Shown one piece after another: positions 62,801-64,000 of a stretch of DNA of 64,000 nucleotides; position 1 is the stretch's first letter, and each line of letters opens with the position of its first letter. Under the pieces are notes generated by a model that was given only the letters and a program-made list of their open reading frames with translations, ran no database searches and was not told where the DNA came from. Source of the stretch: Hymenolepis diminuta (Eukaryota; Platyhelminthes; Cestoda; Cyclophyllidea; Hymenolepididae); NCBI GenBank assembly GCA_900708905.1, contig CAADRB010000031.1:2912144-2976143 (forward strand). Direction: 5' to 3'. The translations under genes were made by a program, and so were the position numbers.

Positions 62801-63778
62801 ATAACAAAGAAGGAATTAGAAAGTCATTAAGAAATTTACAAAAAAGCTCTTACGCTTTCTAAATGTTTCAAGGGGCTATCTGTCGAACGTATTAACTAAA
62901 GGTGCTTCTACCTAATTTCCTTGTTCAGCTTTAGACTAAAACTCTCAGGTTTTGACGTGCTTTTACCTTAATTGTGCAAGTTCATTTTCCTCTGTTCTAG
63001 TCTTTGTTTAACTAAAGTTTCTTTCCATCGTTCTTTTAGTAATTTTGGCTGTAAATTTCTGTGTCCTTCTCCTATTTAGTGATTTTACTCCTGCTCAAAT
63101 CGCTGGTATTCTCTCCTGCTTTGTAGCTGAAAAGGGCATCACAAAAGAGCCACCAAAACTTTCGCTAGACATGGAATCCGCTCTCAAAACTATTCGCGTA
63201 AGTGCCTCTCGACTACTTAAATCATAACTAGTAGGAGACTTTTCGATGTTTTTAGTCTTTCCTACTTGAGCGCTTTTTAGTAGTTCGATAATTTGATTTC
63301 ACTCTTCATTTAGGCTAAGGCACGTCATTTGGCCACAGTGGCAGAGGAATGTCGTGTTCGGTCGGGACCTATGACAACTTCGGTGGCTGGTTCTTTGAAA
63401 GGTGACGGCAACATATTCGCGGAAGGTGGTCGAAGCGCTGTGGAGGAATATGTTGAGAAGTTCACGGGCGATTTCATGGAAGTTGTACGTAATTGGGCCG
63501 ATGGTGTTAGCTTTGCCCAACTCCTCCTAATGTCAAAGGTGTTTGCTGGGAGTGTGATTCGTTGTTTGCGACGTCTTGATGAACTCCTTAAACAGATGCA
63601 TTCAGCTGCAAAAGTGGCTGGTAACGTTGATCTGGAAATTAAATTCACAACTGGTAAAAATTTAATATTCTACTGATTTATATTTAAGTAGTTGGATATA
63701 TCTTAATTTTCATCTTCTCTTTTAGCCAATACGCTGATTAAGAGAGATATTGTATTCGCAGGAAGTTTATACCTTTAA
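56804..63778 (+). CDS. MTR4 (SKIV2L2/MTREX): exosome RNA helicase MTR4
   Basis: Complete 10-exon gene, 1,112 residues. Exons: 56804-56886, 56921-57436, 57509-57800, 59400-59643, 60196-60765, 60995-61905, 61984-62195, 63080-63197, 63314-63653, 63726-63778; phases all close. MTR4 is the 3'-5' DExH helicase of the TRAMP- and NEXT-type adaptors that unwinds RNA for the nuclear exosome. The motifs are intact: Walker A AHTSAGKT (123-130), DEIH (214-217), [18 protein letters not shown] and [10 protein letters not shown] (484-493). The arch/KOW segment follows ([10 protein letters not shown] onward), then the helical DSH C-terminal domain ([26 protein letters not shown]), ending [11 protein letters not shown]. 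About 75 residues in the arch (680-755) are acidic, then basic (KSRKRP, VKRPKL), longer than in human and possibly nuclear-localising. The N-terminus before the helicase is shorter than in human. An ATTAAA 26 bases past the stop may be the poly(A) signal. Confidence 0.97.
56887..56920 (+). other. 34-bp micro-intron in MTR4
   Basis: GTAAGT to CTTAG, 34 bases, phase 2. Its removal joins KTFGLL to PSTSTLKRP in frame. It has exactly the same length as the smallest DPP7 intron. Confidence 0.85.
58015..58110 (+). repeat. SINE-like head fragment in MTR4 intron 3
   Basis: It aligns with the head of the 33.6 kb element: ATGGCGTACTAGTCTGC, then CATCTGCAGA, ATTCACAAAATCGATAG, TATCCAACAAACAGGATG. The corresponding words there are GTGGCGCAGTGG, CATCTGCAAA, TCTCACGATTTCGATG, TATCCAGTGAACAGGATG. 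Confidence 0.55.
58328..58361. repeat. AT microsatellite in MTR4 intron 3
   Basis: (TA)n-rich run with interruptions (ACATTTAC), inside the 1,599-bp third intron. Simple repeat. Confidence 0.85.
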
Positions 63779-64000
63779 TGAAGCTTTCTCAAGAATTCTT
63801 ATTATTAAATTTTAAATTATATTATATCTTATGTAAAATACTTAAATGTGAATACCATCTCGACTTCTATTTATTTTGGGATAAATTTGGACTAATTAAA
63901 CTATTTGTTAACCATATATATTAAAGCTGAGTTACAAAAAGGTTAGCTCGACTTATTCCTGTTTGCTGCTATAGAGTGGATAGAAAAGAAGAAAACGTAA
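63779..64000. other. 3' flank of MTR4
   Basis: AT-rich sequence to the window edge. An ATTAAA at 63,804-63,809 could act as the poly(A) signal. No further gene is visible before the end. Confidence 0.5.

Overview
This is an AT-rich, gene-poor piece of an animal nuclear genome. Three intron-containing genes sit in the right third, and the left ~40 kb holds almost no recognisable coding sequence. The protein sequences are clearly metazoan. The combination of very small introns (34-52 bp) at the 5' ends of genes with long 3' introns, splice-acceptor signals directly in front of start codons, and decayed Gypsy-type and mariner elements in AT-rich spacer fits a parasitic flatworm (trematode or tapeworm). 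That placement is an inference; I cannot name the species from the sequence.

Layout. 1-40,536: gene desert with a GC/CpG-rich island near 2.65-2.96 kb, a broken Gypsy-like gag/protease relic (9.73-10.89 kb), a 5'-truncated mariner transposase relic (13.09-13.75 kb, minus), an ORF-rich unidentified stretch (16.06-17.0 kb), a well preserved tRNA-like SINE (33.64-33.94 kb) and short AT microsatellites. 40,537-47,541 (minus): a complete 11-exon S28 serine peptidase, dipeptidyl peptidase 2 (DPP7) type, 480 residues. 47.5-50.9 kb: spacer with SINE fragments and a near-open frame. 50,916-56,100 (minus): a complete 4-exon exosome cap subunit RRP40/EXOSC3, 321 residues; its first intron carries, on the opposite strand, a broken RING plus CCCH zinc-finger sequence. 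56,804-63,778 (plus): a complete 10-exon MTR4 (SKIV2L2) RNA helicase, 1,112 residues.

How the genes fit together. RRP40 is an RNA-binding cap subunit of the RNA exosome, and MTR4 is the helicase that feeds RNA to the nuclear exosome. Here they are divergent neighbours whose start codons are about 0.7 kb apart, so one shared bidirectional promoter could co-express two parts of the same RNA-decay machine. DPP7 is a secreted or lysosomal peptidase with no evident link to them. All exon boundaries were derived by hand from GT-AG signals, reading-frame continuity and family conservation. The phases close exactly for all three genes.
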